A stretch of 64,000 bases of DNA from Vreelandella profundi (GTDB taxonomy: Bacteria > Pseudomonadota > Gammaproteobacteria > Pseudomonadales > Halomonadaceae): the NCBI RefSeq assembly GCF_019722725.1, contig NZ_CP077941.1, positions 1,612,001 to 1,676,000 on the forward strand, given 5' to 3'. Shown here piece after piece: positions 33,532 through 42,902 of this stretch. Positions within the stretch are counted from its first letter, which is position 1. Every line of letters begins with the position of its first letter. The position numbers were made by a program, and so were the translations under genes. The notes under the pieces were generated by a model. That model was given only the letters and a program-made list of their open reading frames with translations. It had not been told where the DNA came from and did no database searches.

Positions 33532-34071
33532 CTAACGACGTACCGGACGTTTTTGAAGCTTACGTTGAAGAGTGCGGCGGTGCATGCCTAGTGCCCGAGC
33601 GGTGGCAGATATATTGCCGTCGTGCTCTTGCAGCACTTTCTGAATATGTTCCCAGGTGATGCGGTTAATCGAGGGAGGGTTGTCCGCCAGTTCAATATCG
33701 GGATCACCGCCTTGATGTTCAAACGCAACCAATACATCGTCGGCATCGACCGGTTTACACAGATAGTTAGCAGCGCCGAGTTTAATGGCTTCTACCGCCG
33801 TAGCAATGCTGGAGTAGCCGGTCAGCACAACGATGCGGCAATGAGGCGAGATAGCCAATAGCTCAGGCAGCAGCTTGAGGCCAGAGCTATTTTCAAGCTT
33901 TAGATCAAGCGTTGCCATGGTGGGTAAATGCTGCGCGGCCATCGCAATCGCCTGCTCCGCATCGTGAGCAACAATCACGCTATAGCCGCGCCGGGTGAGC
34001 GCGCGATTTAATACATGACAAAACATTTCGTCGTCATCAATGATCAGCAGGCGTTGCTCTTGAGTTGGCAT
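33532..34071 (-). CDS. regA: Redox response regulator RegA/PrrA/ActR family
   Basis: The 179-residue regulator has a receiver domain with phospho-acceptor Asp near residue 56 (TLDLKLENSSGLKLL), the IDDDE acidic pocket at 11-15 and KPVDADD near 106. The C-terminal Fis-type helix-turn-helix ends ARALGMHRRTLQRKLQKRPV, almost invariant in RegA/PrrA/ActR. These proteins control respiration, redox and carbon metabolism in response to oxygen. AAGGAC precedes the ATG. It lies 44 nt after regB. Confidence 0.93.
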   Translation of the reverse strand: MPTQEQRLLIIDDDEMFCHVLNRALTRRGYSVIVAHDAEQAIAMAAQHLPTMATLDLKLENSSGLKLLPELLAISPHCRIVVLTGYSSIATAVEAIKLGAANYLCKPVDADDVLVAFEHQGGDPDIELADNPPSINRITWEHIQKVLQEHDGNISATARALGMHRRTLQRKLQKRPVRR

Positions 34072-34115
34072 GATGTCCTTAATCCATTGCTGGAGATGCT
34101 TTGAGCGGGCTTAGA

Positions 34116-35387
34116 TTAGTTTGGCGCCGCGCAGCGAGGTAGCGTCACTTCTGTCAGCGTACCTCCTTCAGGATGATTGTACAGGCTCACGCCGCCGCCA
34201 AAGCGGTTAATGGTGGCATGGGTTAAAAATAAGCCGATCCCCATCCCTTTACTTTTAGTAGACACAAACGTTTCGCCTAACTGGTCGGCAATTGACATTG
34301 CAACGCCGGGGCCATGGTCGCGAATATCAATCACCACGTTATCGGCCTGCCAGTCTAGGCGGATCGCAACTTGGTCTGGGTTTGCATCAGCGGCGTTATT
34401 GAGTAGGTTCGTGAGCGCTTGGTCAAGCGTGGCATCGACTGCTAACCAAGGGCGCCCGCGCTTTTCGGCCACGCTAAACTGATGGTTCACGTCTGGCCGC
34501 AGCACTAGCCAGCGCTGTACCACTCCGGCTAGCCATGTTTCAGCGTCGAGCACCTCCGGTTCAGCCATCCGCCGACGGTCAGCATTCAACACTAAATTTT
34601 GTAAGCGTGATTTGCACACGTCTACCTGCTGGCGTAGTAGCACGATGTCTTCATGTAGCACTGAGCTGATAGGGGCGTCATCTTGCATTTCTTTAAGCAG
34701 AACGGCCATGGTAGACAGCGGTGTTCCCAGCTCATGCGCAGTGCCCGCGGCTTGAGTCGCCACTGCAAGAACCTGTTCGTTTCGCAGCGCGGCTTCCCGC
34801 GTACGTGACAGCGCCTGGTCACGGCTACGTAGCGCATGGGCCATTTTATAAATAAAGAAGGTGACTAGCCCAGCCGATAGGCCGAAATTCAGCCACATGC
34901 CGAGCACGTGCAGGCTAAGCAGGTTATCGCTATTGATGTGGCCCAGCTGATGAATAGGATGATAAGAGAACATTAAAAACGTATAGCCGGCCATTGAACA
35001 CACGGCAATGATCCAGGCATGGCGCCAGGGCAGTGTGGCCGCCGCAATGGTAATCGGTACTAAGTAATAGGTAATAAAGGGATTGGTAGAGCCACCCGAA
35101 AAGTAAAACAGCAGCGTCAAGCCGGTTACATCCGCGAGCAGGTGCAGCAGGTACTCAATATGCGTCACCGCGCGAGGGCGCCCGAGACGCCACCAGGTGG
35201 CAATGTTAAGCGTTCCCATAGCAATCACTACGCCGACTACCGGAATGACCGGTAAGTCGAAGGCCAGCAGCTCAACGCCGACAATGATGGCGATTAAAAA
35301 GCCTGTCCAGGTGATGCCGCGTACCATGGTGAGTCTCACCAAGTTACGGTTGGGGGTGGACAGCGGAAGAGGAAGGGCGGTTTGCAT
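34116..35387 (-). CDS. regB: Redox sensor histidine kinase RegB/PrrB family
   Basis: The 423-residue kinase has about six N-terminal TM helices, the quinone-sensing GGSTNPF (residues 98-104), the phosphorylation site HELGTPLSTM (His near 218), and a conserved redox Cys near 258 (QQVDVCKSRL), followed by an ATPase domain with NLLNNAADAN, DHGPGV and GMGIGLFL. These are diagnostic RegB features: the Cys and quinone site switch the kinase off under oxidising conditions. It lies 7 nt after a 138-residue membrane protein gene. Confidence 0.95.
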   Translation of the reverse strand: MQTALPLPLSTPNRNLVRLTMVRGITWTGFLIAIIVGVELLAFDLPVIPVVGVVIAMGTLNIATWWRLGRPRAVTHIEYLLHLLADVTGLTLLFYFSGGSTNPFITYYLVPITIAAATLPWRHAWIIAVCSMAGYTFLMFSYHPIHQLGHINSDNLLSLHVLGMWLNFGLSAGLVTFFIYKMAHALRSRDQALSRTREAALRNEQVLAVATQAAGTAHELGTPLSTMAVLLKEMQDDAPISSVLHEDIVLLRQQVDVCKSRLQNLVLNADRRRMAEPEVLDAETWLAGVVQRWLVLRPDVNHQFSVAEKRGRPWLAVDATLDQALTNLLNNAADANPDQVAIRLDWQADNVVIDIRDHGPGVAMSIADQLGETFVSTKSKGMGIGLFLTHATINRFGGGVSLYNHPEGGTLTEVTLPRCAAPN

Positions 35388-35394
35388 GGTGCGT

Positions 35395-35811
35395 TTACTT
35401 CGTTTTGGCTTTTAAACCGTGAATGACAAACTTGATAAATAGAGTCATGACATAGGTTGTCCAGCCGGCAGAGGCCAGTATGTTAAACAGCAGCATTTTA
35501 GGCGGCAGCCAGGCGCTACCCAGCAAAGCAGCGAGCATAATGTGGAAGAACATCGCCAGTAAAAGCGGCAGGGCTAAAATATGTATCCACATATCGGTGC
35601 GCCGTTTGCGGATATGATAACGGCGCAGTAAGTAGCGCAGTGGCCGGTGAGCCCAGCTAAAAACTACCAGAGCACCTAACACCAACAGCATGGCAAGCGT
35701 GGGTTCCGTACTGCCGATATAGACAGACAGCGAGATAGACCACGCGAGACTAAGCCACATCAATCCTTCCAGACTGGCAATAATGTCTGCATAGCGACGC
35801 ACGTTCTGCAT
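35395..35811 (-). CDS. Small four-TM membrane protein upstream of regB
   Basis: The 138-residue protein has four hydrophobic segments (about 14-30, 36-54, 76-98 and 105-125), with a basic loop RRYHIRKRR near 63-72. It has no recognisable catalytic motif. It is the first gene of the leftward regBA run, only 7 nt before regB, so co-transcription is likely. The start is uncertain: ATG 35811 has AAGGA 11 nt upstream, while a TTG two codons earlier has it at 5 nt. I do not recognise the family; a partner role for RegB is speculation. Confidence 0.78.
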   Translation of the reverse strand: MQNVRRYADIIASLEGLMWLSLAWSISLSVYIGSTEPTLAMLLVLGALVVFSWAHRPLRYLLRRYHIRKRRTDMWIHILALPLLLAMFFHIMLAALLGSAWLPPKMLLFNILASAGWTTYVMTLFIKFVIHGLKAKTK

Positions 35812-35990
35812 AAACAATCCGATCCTTGCCGATAAACTTGCTTGTGAAAACAGTCAGTGAAAAAGTGTCGTCATGATACGACACTTGAGCAATGCTGTGG
35901 GGGCTTGAAGAGTGGATTTATCCAAACGGCTAATTGCGTATACTGTGCGCACCCTTGTTTTAGCGACTTTACTTCAGCACAGGACTTGCC

Positions 35991-37028
35991 GTGGATACTG
36001 TAACTCTGACCCGCCCAGATGATTGGCATCTTCATTTACGCGACGATGGCGCACTAAAAGCCGTGGTAGGCCATACCGCCGCTCAGATGGGACGCGCAAT
36101 TATCATGCCCAATCTAACGCCGCCTGTGACTACGACTGCTCAAGCGCTTGACTACCGCCAGCGTATTTTAGACGCATTGCCAGCGGGTAGCACTTTCGAG
36201 CCGTTGATGGTGCTGTATCTCACCGATACCACGCCGCCCGAGGAAATTGAGCGTGCTGCGCAAAGCGGTATTGTAAAGGCAGTGAAGCTGTACCCCGCTG
36301 GCGCCACGACCAACTCCGATTCTGGTGTCACCGATCTGGCGCACTGCGACGCAGCAATTGCCATGATGGTGAAGGTGGGTATGCCTTTGCTGGTGCATGG
36401 CGAGGTGACCGATGCGCAAATTGATATTTTTGACCGTGAAGAAGTGTTCATTGAGAAGGTGATGAAACCATTGCTGGGGCGTCATCCTATGTTGAAGGTA
36501 GTGTTTGAGCATATCACCACCCAGCAGGCGGCCGAGTTTGTCGCTCAAGCACCGGATAATGTGGCCGCCACTATTACGGCGCATCATCTGCTGTTTAATC
36601 GTAATAAAATGCTGGTGGGCGGTATTCGCCCGCACTATTACTGCCTGCCCATTTTGAAGCGTGAGCAGCATCGTCAGGCGCTGTTAAAAGCCGCAGCGAG
36701 CGGTAGTCATAAGTTCTTCCTCGGCACCGATAGCGCGCCTCATGCGCAGGGTGCTAAAGAGTCAAACTGTGGCTGTGCCGGTGCTTACACGGCGCCCGCA
36801 GCCATTGAGCTTTACGCTATGGCTTTTGACGAGATGAATGCGCTGGACAAGCTGGAAGCCTTTGCAAGTCTTAATGGCCCGCGTTTTTACGGTCTTTCGC
36901 CAAATGCTGACAGCATAACGCTGGAGCGGCGTGAGTGGCGTTTGCCTGAAAGTTACCCTTATGCGGAGGGCGAGCAAATTGTTCCGCTGTTAGCGGGCGA
37001 GGCGCTGAGCTGGGCAATCAAGGCGTAG
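35991..37028 (+). CDS. pyrC: Dihydroorotase
   Basis: The 345-residue zinc enzyme closes carbamoyl aspartate to dihydroorotate in pyrimidine synthesis. It is the short type II form. Metal ligands are in DWHLHLRD near residue 13, the carboxylated Lys in [16 protein letters not shown] near 98, LLVHGEV near 138, VFEHITT near 176 and GTDSAPH near 248. The start is GTG, supported by AGGA 6 nt upstream. It is convergent with mtnN. Confidence 0.97.
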   Translation: MDTVTLTRPDDWHLHLRDDGALKAVVGHTAAQMGRAIIMPNLTPPVTTTAQALDYRQRILDALPAGSTFEPLMVLYLTDTTPPEEIERAAQSGIVKAVKLYPAGATTNSDSGVTDLAHCDAAIAMMVKVGMPLLVHGEVTDAQIDIFDREEVFIEKVMKPLLGRHPMLKVVFEHITTQQAAEFVAQAPDNVAATITAHHLLFNRNKMLVGGIRPHYYCLPILKREQHRQALLKAAASGSHKFFLGTDSAPHAQGAKESNCGCAGAYTAPAAIELYAMAFDEMNALDKLEAFASLNGPRFYGLSPNADSITLERREWRLPESYPYAEGEQIVPLLAGEALSWAIKA

Positions 37029-37045
37029 GCTTAAACTTAAGCGCT

Positions 37046-37073
37046 GTACCGTCGGCCATGTTGCCGACGGTAC
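37046..37073. terminator. Perfect hairpin between convergent pyrC and mtnN
   Basis: GTACCGTCGGC and GCCGACGGTAC form an 11-bp stem around a 6-nt loop. There is no U tract on either side, so it may be a transcript-end stabiliser rather than a classic terminator. Confidence 0.55.
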
Positions 37074-37108
37074 CAGTCACTTAATTCAGCCAGCGCTATA
37101 GGTTACCG

Positions 37109-37819
37109 TTAAGCGGCGTTGCCTAGCTGTTTAAGCATTTGATCGACCATTCTTGACGAGTGATCGGCGGCCATTGCTAAGAACTGATCAAACGAAAGAT
37201 GGTTGTCACCGCTGCCGGGAATGTCAGAGAGGGCGCGAATGACCACAAACGGGCATTGATAAAGATGGCACGTTTGCGCAATGGCAGCGCCCTCCATCTC
37301 GACGGCCAGCATCGTTGGAAACTGAGCGCGAGTAGCGTCTACGCGGGCAGGATCTGCCATAAAGGCGTCGCCGGTAGCAATCAAGCCTTCACGAACCTGC
37401 ACTTCGCCTAGCGAGGCGATAGCGTTACGAGCAATGCCGCGAAGCCGCGTATCTGCGAGATAAGCAGCGGGCATGCCCGGCACCTGGCCTATTTCGTAGC
37501 CAAATACCACGGCATCAACGTCGTGATGGCGTACTTCATCTGAAATAATGACATCGCCAATAGCTAAGTCGGCAGCAAACCCGCCTGCTGAGCCGGTGTT
37601 AATGACGGCATTGGGCTGATGGCGTTCTAACAAAATTGCCGTACCTACGGCGGCGTTTACTTTGCCAATACCCGAGAGCAGTACGATGATCTCAAGGCCG
37701 TAGCGTTTGCCCGTATGAAAGACAAAGCCTGCGTGCTCATAGCGTTCGGCGTCTTCTAGCTGGCTGACCAAGGCATCAACCTCTTGCGCCATCGCGCCAA
37801 TAATACCAATGCGCTTCAC
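37109..37819 (-). CDS. mtnN: 5'-methylthioadenosine/S-adenosylhomocysteine nucleosidase
   Basis: The 236-residue enzyme releases adenine from methylthioadenosine, S-adenosylhomocysteine and 5'-deoxyadenosine, feeding methionine salvage and autoinducer-2 precursors. It begins MKRIGIIGAMAQEVDAL with the catalytic Glu region, has NTGSAGGF near 74, and the substrate-binding VEMEGAAIAQ near 173 followed by ALSDIPG with the catalytic Asp. The start is GTG with AGGAG 9 nt upstream. Confidence 0.96.
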   Translation of the reverse strand: MKRIGIIGAMAQEVDALVSQLEDAERYEHAGFVFHTGKRYGLEIIVLLSGIGKVNAAVGTAILLERHQPNAVINTGSAGGFAADLAIGDVIISDEVRHHDVDAVVFGYEIGQVPGMPAAYLADTRLRGIARNAIASLGEVQVREGLIATGDAFMADPARVDATRAQFPTMLAVEMEGAAIAQTCHLYQCPFVVIRALSDIPGSGDNHLSFDQFLAMAADHSSRMVDQMLKQLGNAA

Positions 37820-37867
37820 TGCACAATGCTCCTGAGTAAAAGGGAAATACCGTCCCGAACGTTGTAA

Positions 37868-38728
37868 TTACTGCGTTAGGTCGTGTTGTTCTGCTGCTTC
37901 TAGCGTGTTTTCAAGCAGCGTCGCTACCGTCATCGGGCCGACGCCGCCAGGCACCGGTGTGATGAAGCTTGCTCGCTCGGCCGCCACTGCGAAATCGATA
38001 TCACCGATTAGCGTGCCGTTTTCTTGGCGGTTGATACCCACATCGATAACGACAGCGCCAGGCTTTATCCATTCCCCCTTCACAAGACCCGGCTTGCCGA
38101 CAGCCACCACCAATATGTCGGCGCGGCTGACGTGCTCGGCAAGGTTTTGCGTAAAGCGATGGCATACGGTGGTAGTGCAGCCCGCTAACATCAGTTCTAA
38201 CGCCATTGGGCGGCCAACGATATTAGAAGCGCCCACCACGGTGGCATCTAAGCCGCGTAAGGCTATATCGCTTTGAGCGAGTAGGGTCATAATGCCTTTA
38301 GGGGTGCAGGGGCGTAGCGCGGGCATACGCTGCGCTAAGCGGCCGATGTTATACGGGTGAAAGCCATCAATATCTTTGTCGGGTCGAATACGCTCTAAGA
38401 TAGGCCCAGCGTCAAGATGCTTAGGCAGCGGTAGCTGCACCAGTATGCCATCTATATTCGGGTCGTTATTGAGCTGGTCTACCAGTGCTTCTAACGCAAG
38501 CTGTGACGTGTTGGTTGGCAGGGCGTGCTGCAGCGAGATAATACCGGCTTGCTCACAGGCGCGATGCTTATTATTGACATAGACTTGAGAGGCGGGATCT
38601 TCCCCAACCACAACAACGGCTAGTCCCGGTGCCCGTAAACCTGCTTGTCGGCGTGCGGCGACTTTTTTGGCAACTTGTAGGCGGACAGTAGCAGCGATGG
38701 ATTTGCCATCGATTAGTTGGGCGGTCAT
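37868..38728 (-). CDS. folD: Methylenetetrahydrofolate dehydrogenase/methenyltetrahydrofolate cyclohydrolase
   Basis: The 286-residue bifunctional enzyme oxidises 5,10-methylene-THF and hydrolyses methenyl-THF. Signatures are the catalytic [15 protein letters not shown] with Lys near residue 54, [12 protein letters not shown] near 98, and [22 protein letters not shown] at the end. It supplies one-carbon units alongside the gcv system in this window. The start corresponds to MTAQLIDGK; 18 upstream in-frame codons match no FolD N-terminus. Confidence 0.96.
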   Translation of the reverse strand: MTAQLIDGKSIAATVRLQVAKKVAARRQAGLRAPGLAVVVVGEDPASQVYVNNKHRACEQAGIISLQHALPTNTSQLALEALVDQLNNDPNIDGILVQLPLPKHLDAGPILERIRPDKDIDGFHPYNIGRLAQRMPALRPCTPKGIMTLLAQSDIALRGLDATVVGASNIVGRPMALELMLAGCTTTVCHRFTQNLAEHVSRADILVVAVGKPGLVKGEWIKPGAVVIDVGINRQENGTLIGDIDFAVAAERASFITPVPGGVGPMTVATLLENTLEAAEQHDLTQ

Positions 38729-38862
38729 GTTCTGGAATCCCTGTGGACGTTGATAAGGGTGATATCGATAAGGGCTATGCATCGTCGTACTGATGTAACG
38801 GCGCGCTTTAAAGGCGGCAATTTTCGCATGCTAGGGCATCCAGGCAAAGCGCCTTAACGAAT

Positions 38863-38878
38863 AACCACTTTAGTGGTT
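38863..38878. promoter_or_regulatory. Dyad overlapping the -35 of the tRNA operon promoter
   Basis: AACCACT and AGTGGTT form a 7-bp inverted repeat with a 2-nt centre. Its right arm ends in the TTGACT -35 element. This is a candidate operator. Confidence 0.5.
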
Positions 38879-38904
38879 GACTTTAAATTGAAAGATAGTA
38901 ATAT
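38877..38904 (+). promoter_or_regulatory. Promoter of the tRNA-Pro-Arg-His-His cluster
   Basis: TTGACT (38877-38882) and TAATAT (38899-38904) are 16 nt apart, followed by a GC-rich GCCTCGC discriminator as is usual for stringently controlled stable-RNA promoters. The tRNA starts about 40 nt further on. Confidence 0.65.
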
Positions 38905-38951
38905 ATGCCTCGCTTGGACGGGCAGAGCAGTAGCGTCTAGGGTGATAGAAT

Positions 38952-39028
38952 CGGGATGTAGCGCAGTCTGGTAGCGCGCCTGCTTTGGGAGCAGGATGTC
39001 GGGGGTTCGAATCCCTCCATCCCGACCA
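38952..39028 (+). tRNA. tRNA-Pro (anticodon TGG)
   Basis: A 77-nt cloverleaf with acceptor CGGGATG/CATCCCG, anticodon stem CCTGC/GCAGG around TTTGGGA (anticodon TGG), T-arm GGGGG-TTCGAAT-CCCTC and encoded ACCA. Confidence 0.97.
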
Positions 39029-39117
39029 CGCCTAACGTGAAAGCTGATAGTTTGCTTTTCTAAGCATTGGTTGTGGTCTAGTGCTCATCAGTATTCTTAT
39101 TTCTGAATGCTCTTTGT

Positions 39118-39194
39118 GCGCCCATAGCTCAACCGGATAGAGCAACGGCCTTCTAAGCCGTAGGTTGCGGGTTCGATTCCTGCTGGGCGTGCCA
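39118..39194 (+). tRNA. tRNA-Arg (anticodon TCT)
   Basis: A 77-nt cloverleaf with acceptor GCGCCCA/TGGGCGT, anticodon stem ACGGC/GCCGT around CTTCTAA (anticodon TCT, reads AGA), and encoded GCCA. Confidence 0.97.
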
Positions 39195-39264
39195 CCGTAT
39201 TCAGTGGTATCAACCTGTCAGAATCGTATCTTCAATCATGCTTGTATTACGTAAGATTGTCGTT

Positions 39265-39340
39265 GGTGGGTGTAGCTCAGGGGTAGAGCCCCGGATTGTG
39301 ATTCCGGTGGTCGTGGGTTCAAATCCCATCATCCACCCCA
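39265..39340 (+). tRNA. tRNA-His (anticodon GTG), copy 1
   Basis: A 76-nt tRNA with the extra 5' G typical of tRNA-His, anticodon stem CCGGA/TCCGG around TTGTGAT (anticodon GTG), T-loop TTCAAAT and encoded CCA. Confidence 0.97.
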
Positions 39341-39374
39341 GTGACAATTTATGCGTTCCCAGTTTTTAGGTTGT

Positions 39375-39450
39375 GGTGGGTGTAGCTCAGTGGTAGAGCC
39401 CCGGATTGTGATTCCGGTGGTCGTGGGTTCAAGCCCCATCATCCACCCCA
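39375..39450 (+). tRNA. tRNA-His (anticodon GTG), copy 2
   Basis: A near-identical tandem copy of the preceding tRNA-His. It differs at one D-loop base (CAGTGG against CAGGGG) and in the T-loop (TTCAAGC against TTCAAAT). Only 34 nt separate the copies. Confidence 0.95.
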
Positions 39451-39812
39451 TTCCCTCATCGATCATATCTCTCCTCTTGTTTATATTTAATTTTAATGCC
39501 CTTAATTGGGTTTTTTTGCGTTTCTGCGCTTTGATTTTTCCTTTCAGTTTTTCTTTAGCTTGGCCCCGAATAGTCGTGCCTGAGAGCTTTGGCATCAGCA
39601 GCTGAAATGCGTCGATGGAAGCGAGATTTGCTAATGTGCCTCTCGTGATAATAGCCATCTATCTACCTTGGTAGTATTAATTGCTAATTTAATAGATCAA
39701 AAGAGAGTTTTAAGCTCTATAAAAGCTATTTGTTTAGTGATATTTTTCAATAAGTTGTTTTTATCTTTGTTGGTAGCAGTAATTCTGAATTCGCAAAGGG
39801 GAGTGGATTACG
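39451..39812. other. AT-rich region after the tRNA cluster
   Basis: A 360-nt AT-rich stretch without a convincing gene. A weak hairpin and T run near 39495-39517 may end the tRNA transcript. A minus-strand open frame (39658 leftwards) has AAGG before its ATG and a Lys-rich product, but it runs antisense through the tRNA-His genes, so I do not call it. Confidence 0.5.
39495..39517 (+). terminator. Possible terminator of the tRNA cluster
   Basis: A short stem (GCCC paired with GGGT around TTAATT) is followed by seven T residues. The stem is weak, so this is tentative. Confidence 0.35.
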
Positions 39813-41054
39813 ATGGCGCGTCAAACGGTGGTTTTAGGTGCAGGCATGGTAGGTGTCTGTATTGCTTGGCATCTGCGCCAGCGCGGGCATGAGGTCACCC
39901 TGGTGGACCGCCTTCAGCCAGGTCGAGAAACGTCATTTGGCAATGCCGGTATTATTCAGCGTGAAGCGGTCAGGCCCTATCCTTTCCCGCGTGACGCCAA
40001 AACGCTGCTAAGCGTTCTGCCCAATCGCAGAATAGATATACGCTATCGACCATCGGGCATGGTCAATGCTGTCTTTCCTTTGTTGCGCTACTGGATGAAC
40101 TCGGCGCCTAAGGCGTACCAAAAAATCGTTCCGGAATACGCATCGCTAATTCAGCTTTCACTAAAAACGCATGGGCCGATGATTGATGCCGCTGGCGCGG
40201 ATCATTTAGTGCGCCGTCAGGGGTGGCTTGAGCTTTACCGCACAGCCAATAAGTTAGCCGCTCGTATAAAAGATGCTGAAGAGGCGCGAAATCTTTACGG
40301 CGTTCAGTTTGAGCAGTTGGATCGGGCTGCCCTTCTGGAAAAAGAGCCCTCGTTGAGCGACAGCATTATCGGTGCTATTCACTGGCTCGATCCTTGGACG
40401 GTGGCTGACCCAGGTGCGCTAGTGGCCGCCTATGCAAATGCATTTAGTCAGGATGGCGGGCGCATACTGCAAGCTGATATTGAGTCTGTGCAGCAAATGG
40501 GTGAGCGTTGGCAGGTAACGACTGCCTGTGAGGTAATAGAAGCAGATGACGTAGTCGTTGCCCTGGGGCCGTGGGCAGGTAACTGGTTAAAGTCGTTGGG
40601 CTATCATTTCCCAACTTTTGTAAAGCGTGGCTACCATATGCATTACGCCACACAGGCACCGGCTAAGCTCAATTACTGGCTAATGGATGCAGAGGTTGGC
40701 TACTTGCTCGCGCCAATGAATGCGGGTGTGCGGCTAACAACGGGTGCCCAACTTGACCGCTTAGAAGCGCTGGCTGATGCTAAACAGCTAGATGCTGCAG
40801 AAAAAGTAGCCCGCCACGTATTCCCGTTAGGCGAGCGGCGCGATGCAGTTCCTTGGAAGGGCGCCCGGCCTTGTCTTCCCGATATGAAACCAGTCATTGG
40901 GCCTGCACCGCGTCACCCCGGCCTATGGCTTGCTTTTGGCCATGGCCATCAAGGATTCACCCTAGGCCCTGCCACGGGACACCTGCTGGCGGATATGATG
41001 GAAGGCAAAGAAACGGCTATCGATATGGCGCCGTTTCGTGCGGATCGTTTTTAA
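39813..41054 (+). CDS. FAD-dependent D-amino-acid dehydrogenase family protein (DadA-like)
   Basis: The 413-residue oxidoreductase has the N-terminal Rossmann motif VVLGAGMVGVCIAWHLRQRGHEVTLVD with the FAD-binding GxGxxG and acidic residue, followed by ETSFGNAGII, typical of DadA-like DAO-family enzymes. Near the C-terminus PWKGARPCLPDMKPVIGPAPR and FGHGHQGFTLGPATG complete the FAD site. It likely oxidises D-amino acids or hydroxyproline-type substrates to keto acids at the membrane; the substrate is not shown by the sequence. GGGGAG precedes the ATG, and a strong terminator follows. Confidence 0.9.
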   Translation: MARQTVVLGAGMVGVCIAWHLRQRGHEVTLVDRLQPGRETSFGNAGIIQREAVRPYPFPRDAKTLLSVLPNRRIDIRYRPSGMVNAVFPLLRYWMNSAPKAYQKIVPEYASLIQLSLKTHGPMIDAAGADHLVRRQGWLELYRTANKLAARIKDAEEARNLYGVQFEQLDRAALLEKEPSLSDSIIGAIHWLDPWTVADPGALVAAYANAFSQDGGRILQADIESVQQMGERWQVTTACEVIEADDVVVALGPWAGNWLKSLGYHFPTFVKRGYHMHYATQAPAKLNYWLMDAEVGYLLAPMNAGVRLTTGAQLDRLEALADAKQLDAAEKVARHVFPLGERRDAVPWKGARPCLPDMKPVIGPAPRHPGLWLAFGHGHQGFTLGPATGHLLADMMEGKETAIDMAPFRADRF

Positions 41055-41112
41055 ACGCCTGCATTTTAGGTGTTGATTGGTGCCTTGCCGTGTATTTGCC
41101 GCTAAGTATTTT

Positions 41113-41143
41113 AAAAAACGCTGACACTGTCAGCGTTTTTTTT
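41113..41143 (+). terminator. Intrinsic terminator after the DadA-like gene
   Basis: AACGCTGAC pairs with GTCAGCGTT across a tight loop and is followed by eight T residues. Confidence 0.92.
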
Positions 41144-41288
41144 GACCCTCTAGTAGGTAGTGCGGCCTTGACGTCACCCGCGACAACAACAGCCTCCAGG
41201 CGGTACAATTAGCGCAATGGACATTGCTCAACGCGCGGTGATTGTAAAATTGCATGCTGCACTGAGACTACAAATTCGAAGAGGCACA

Positions 41289-42878
41289 ATGAAAGACACT
41301 CATTTAGCCCGTGAAGCTGAGCTTCGCAGGACATTCGCTATTATCTCGCACCCTGACGCCGGTAAAACCACTATCACCGAAAAAATGCTGCTGTTTGGAA
41401 ACGCTATCCAGCTGGCCGGCTCGGTTAAGAGTAAGCGTAATGACCGCCACGCTACCTCGGACTGGATGAAAATGGAGCAGGAGCGGGGTATTTCAGTAAC
41501 GACCTCGGTGATGCAGTTTCCCTATGGGGGGCGCATCGTCAATCTGTTGGATACGCCCGGGCACGAAGACTTCTCTGAAGATACCTACCGCACGCTAACG
41601 GCGGTCGACTCAGCGTTAATGATAATTGATGGTGCCAAAGGCGTTGAAGATCGCACCATCAAGCTTATGGAAGTATGTCGGCTACGCACCACGCCGATCT
41701 TAACGTTTATTAATAAGATGGACCGCGATACCCGCGACCCTATTGAGGTCATGGATGAAGTCGAAACGGTGCTGAATATCCAGTGCGCGCCGATGACCTG
41801 GCCGATTGGCATGGGGCGCCACTTTAAGGGTGTGTATCATCTTTATAATGACGTTATCCATCTTTACACCCAGGGCCAAGGTAGCCGAATTCCTGATGAT
41901 AAGCGTATTCAAGGCCTGCATAGCCCCGAGGTAGATGCAGTGCTGGGAGAAGAGCAGGCCGAAGAGCTGCGCATGGAAGTTGAGCTGGTTCGCGGCGCTT
42001 CTCATGAATTTGATCTTGAGGCATACCGCCGTGGCGATTTATCGCCCGTTTATTTCGGTACTGCTATGGGCAACTTTGGCGTGCGCGAAATGCTAGACGG
42101 TTTTGTTGAATACGCGCCGCCGCCTCAGGCGCACCAAACTGACACGCGTGACGTCATCGCGGATGATGAACGATTTACCGGCTTTGTGTTTAAAATTCAG
42201 GCCAACATGGATCCCAATCACCGAGATCGTATCGCCTTCCTGCGGGTATGCTCGGGTAAGTACGAAAAGAATATGAAGATGCGCCACGTGCGTATTGGTA
42301 AAGACGTCAAGATTGCCGATGCGCTGACGTTCATGGCGTCTGACCGCTCTCACGTCGAAGAGGCGTGGCCTGGCGACATTATCGGTCTGCACAACCACGG
42401 GACTATTCAGATAGGCGATACGTTCACCGTTGGCGAAGATATGCGCTTTACCGGTATTCCTCACTTTGCCCCCGAGCTCTTTAAGCGCGTGCGGTTAAAA
42501 GATCCTTTGAAGATGAAAGCGCTTCAAAAGGGCCTGCAGCAGCTGTCTGAAGAGGGCGCAACGCAGGTGTTTATGCCGATGGATAATAACGATCTGATTC
42601 TTGGCGCCGTAGGTACTCTGCAGTTTGATGTCGTTGCCCATCGCTTGAAGGAAGAATACAAGGTCGACTGCCTGTACGAAGGGGTCAATGTGCAGACGGC
42701 GCGCTGGGTCTACTGTGAAGATGCCAAGAAGTTAGAAGAATTCAAACGTAAGGCCAGTACTAACTTGGCAATCGATGGGGGTGGCTATCTGACCTACATC
42801 GCACCAACCCGGGTAAACCTTCAGATGACCCAGGAGCGCTGGCCTGATATCCGCTTCCAGCCTACGCGGGAACACTAG
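41289..42878 (+). CDS. prfC: Peptide chain release factor 3
   Basis: The 529-residue GTPase recycles RF1 and RF2 from terminated ribosomes. G-domain motifs are clear: SHPDAGKTT (G1, near residue 20), GISVTT (G2), DTPGHEDF (G3) and NKMDRD (G4). The length equals E. coli RF3. I chose ATG 41289 because GAGG lies upstream and the protein then starts as RF3 does; 24 upstream in-frame codons are not conserved. The tatD-family gene follows 24 nt later. Confidence 0.97.
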   Translation: MKDTHLAREAELRRTFAIISHPDAGKTTITEKMLLFGNAIQLAGSVKSKRNDRHATSDWMKMEQERGISVTTSVMQFPYGGRIVNLLDTPGHEDFSEDTYRTLTAVDSALMIIDGAKGVEDRTIKLMEVCRLRTTPILTFINKMDRDTRDPIEVMDEVETVLNIQCAPMTWPIGMGRHFKGVYHLYNDVIHLYTQGQGSRIPDDKRIQGLHSPEVDAVLGEEQAEELRMEVELVRGASHEFDLEAYRRGDLSPVYFGTAMGNFGVREMLDGFVEYAPPPQAHQTDTRDVIADDERFTGFVFKIQANMDPNHRDRIAFLRVCSGKYEKNMKMRHVRIGKDVKIADALTFMASDRSHVEEAWPGDIIGLHNHGTIQIGDTFTVGEDMRFTGIPHFAPELFKRVRLKDPLKMKALQKGLQQLSEEGATQVFMPMDNNDLILGAVGTLQFDVVAHRLKEEYKVDCLYEGVNVQTARWVYCEDAKKLEEFKRKASTNLAIDGGGYLTYIAPTRVNLQMTQERWPDIRFQPTREH

Positions 42879-42902
42879 TTTTTTTATAAGTCTAGGAGCT
42901 CT

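Noticed and set aside
39329..39658. 109-residue minus-strand frame with Lys-rich product
   Set aside because: It runs antisense through tRNA-His copy 2 and into copy 1; frames with LEPTTTG-type ends over tRNAs are a common annotation artefact. Its first 60 codons do have an AAGG before the ATG, but no known motif.
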